Source: an uncultured Clostridia bacterium
GTDB lineage: Bacteria; Bacillota; Clostridia; Oscillospirales; Acutalibacteraceae
Length of the DNA: 22,582 nucleotides
Direction: 5' to 3'
Assembly: GCA_946539105.1 (NCBI GenBank)
Contig: CAMNHG010000014.1
Coordinates: 1-22,582 of the forward strand
The translations under genes were made by a program, and so were the position numbers. Of this stretch, positions 22,271-22,582 are shown piece after piece; position 1 is the stretch's first letter; every line of letters begins with the position of its first letter. The notes under the pieces were generated by a model. It was not told where the DNA came from. It searched no databases and worked only from the letters and a program-made list of their open reading frames with translations.

Positions 22271-22527
22271 CAATTTAAAGCCTCCCCCGTTCAAAAACGG
22301 GGGAGGTGGCATTTTGCCCTGCAAAATGACGGAGGGGGCAGACGTTTCCGATAATACCAACCTTTCCGTTACAATTCATAACGTGGCGATAGAGGAAAAG
22401 CCGCCCCCTCAGTCAGCTAACGCTGACAGCTTTTTCTGGCGAAAACGGCAACCCTTTTGTCACTTCGTGACATTTCCCCTGACAGGGGAATCCCCCGAAA
22501 CAAAGTGTCGGGGGAGCCTTTAAATTG
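22271..22527. mobile_element. MITE-like 257-bp element of chained hairpins
   Basis: The ends are terminal inverted repeats: CAATTTAAAGCCTCCCCCG (22271-22289) and its near-perfect complement at 22509-22527, 18 of 19 matching. Inside are several stem-loops: CCTCCCCCGTT/AACGGGGGAGG (22281-22306), CATTTTGC/GCAAAATG (22310-22328), GTCAGC/GCTGAC, TGTCAC-TTC-GTGACA, TTCCCCT/AGGGGAA and TCCCCCGA/TCGGGGGA. There is no transposase. The layout resembles dispersed non-coding repeats of gut Clostridia. No clear target duplication is visible at the edges. A 69-codon frame inside (22314-22523) is taken as non-coding. The last 55 nt of the window show nothing recognisable. Confidence 0.75.
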
Positions 22528-22582
22528 TATATCAAATGTTTCCGATTAATTTCATTATCCACATAAAATCTCCGTAATCTTA

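Noticed and set aside
22314..22523. 69-codon frame inside the MITE-like element
   Set aside because: It is made wholly of repeat palindromes and has no ribosome site. Such frames are often over-called in these repeats.

Overview
The window looks like chromosome of a low-to-mid GC Gram-positive anaerobe of the Firmicutes, most likely a gut Clostridium-class relative of the Ruminococcaceae/Oscillospiraceae. The grounds are strong AGGAGG-type ribosome sites, sigma-A-like promoters, lipobox lipoproteins, sortase-anchored pili, a FakAB/PlsY lipid module, ATP-type PEP carboxykinase and the standard genetic code. The placement is inferred from gene style only. No rRNA, tRNA, CRISPR array or transposase gene was seen.

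Layout. 1-3368: a divergent pair, an NhaC-family antiporter (minus) and a LysN/MocR-type aminotransferase (plus), bracketed by two unusual hairpin arrays in inverted orientation. Both arrays use the same 9-bp linker AGCTAAATT between short palindromes. 3393-4544: trpS and a bidirectional terminator. 4564-6571: a two-gene lipoprotein operon (minus). 6717-8078: a membrane-bound LuxR-type regulator (minus). 8175-9905: pckA (minus), whose 3' flank has nested, mutually exclusive inverted repeats. 10201-10599: a small lipoprotein with an 11-bp direct repeat just upstream of its promoter.

10731-17962: a complete sortase-assembled pilus locus. It has a strong promoter, a roughly 185-nt leader, a 1195-residue fibro-slime/Cna-B adhesin ending in NPNTG, a 492-residue major pilin ending in LPQTG, a hairpin terminator, a second promoter, and two different overlapping sortase genes. 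Adhesin and pilin would be secreted, matured by internal isopeptide bonds, polymerised by the class C sortase and attached to the wall.

18000-21178 (minus): fakA-fakB-plsY. Together these would phosphorylate exogenous fatty acids and hand the acyl-phosphate to glycerol-3-phosphate, the first step of phospholipid synthesis. 21398-22216: a membrane-anchored PASTA-YARHG protein. 22218-22527: short TTGAAA repeats, a TTC-loop hairpin and a 257-bp MITE-like element with 19-bp terminal inverted repeats.

The least explained items are the two AGCTAAATT hairpin arrays, the pilus leader, and the possible antiterminator between pckA and the LuxR gene.
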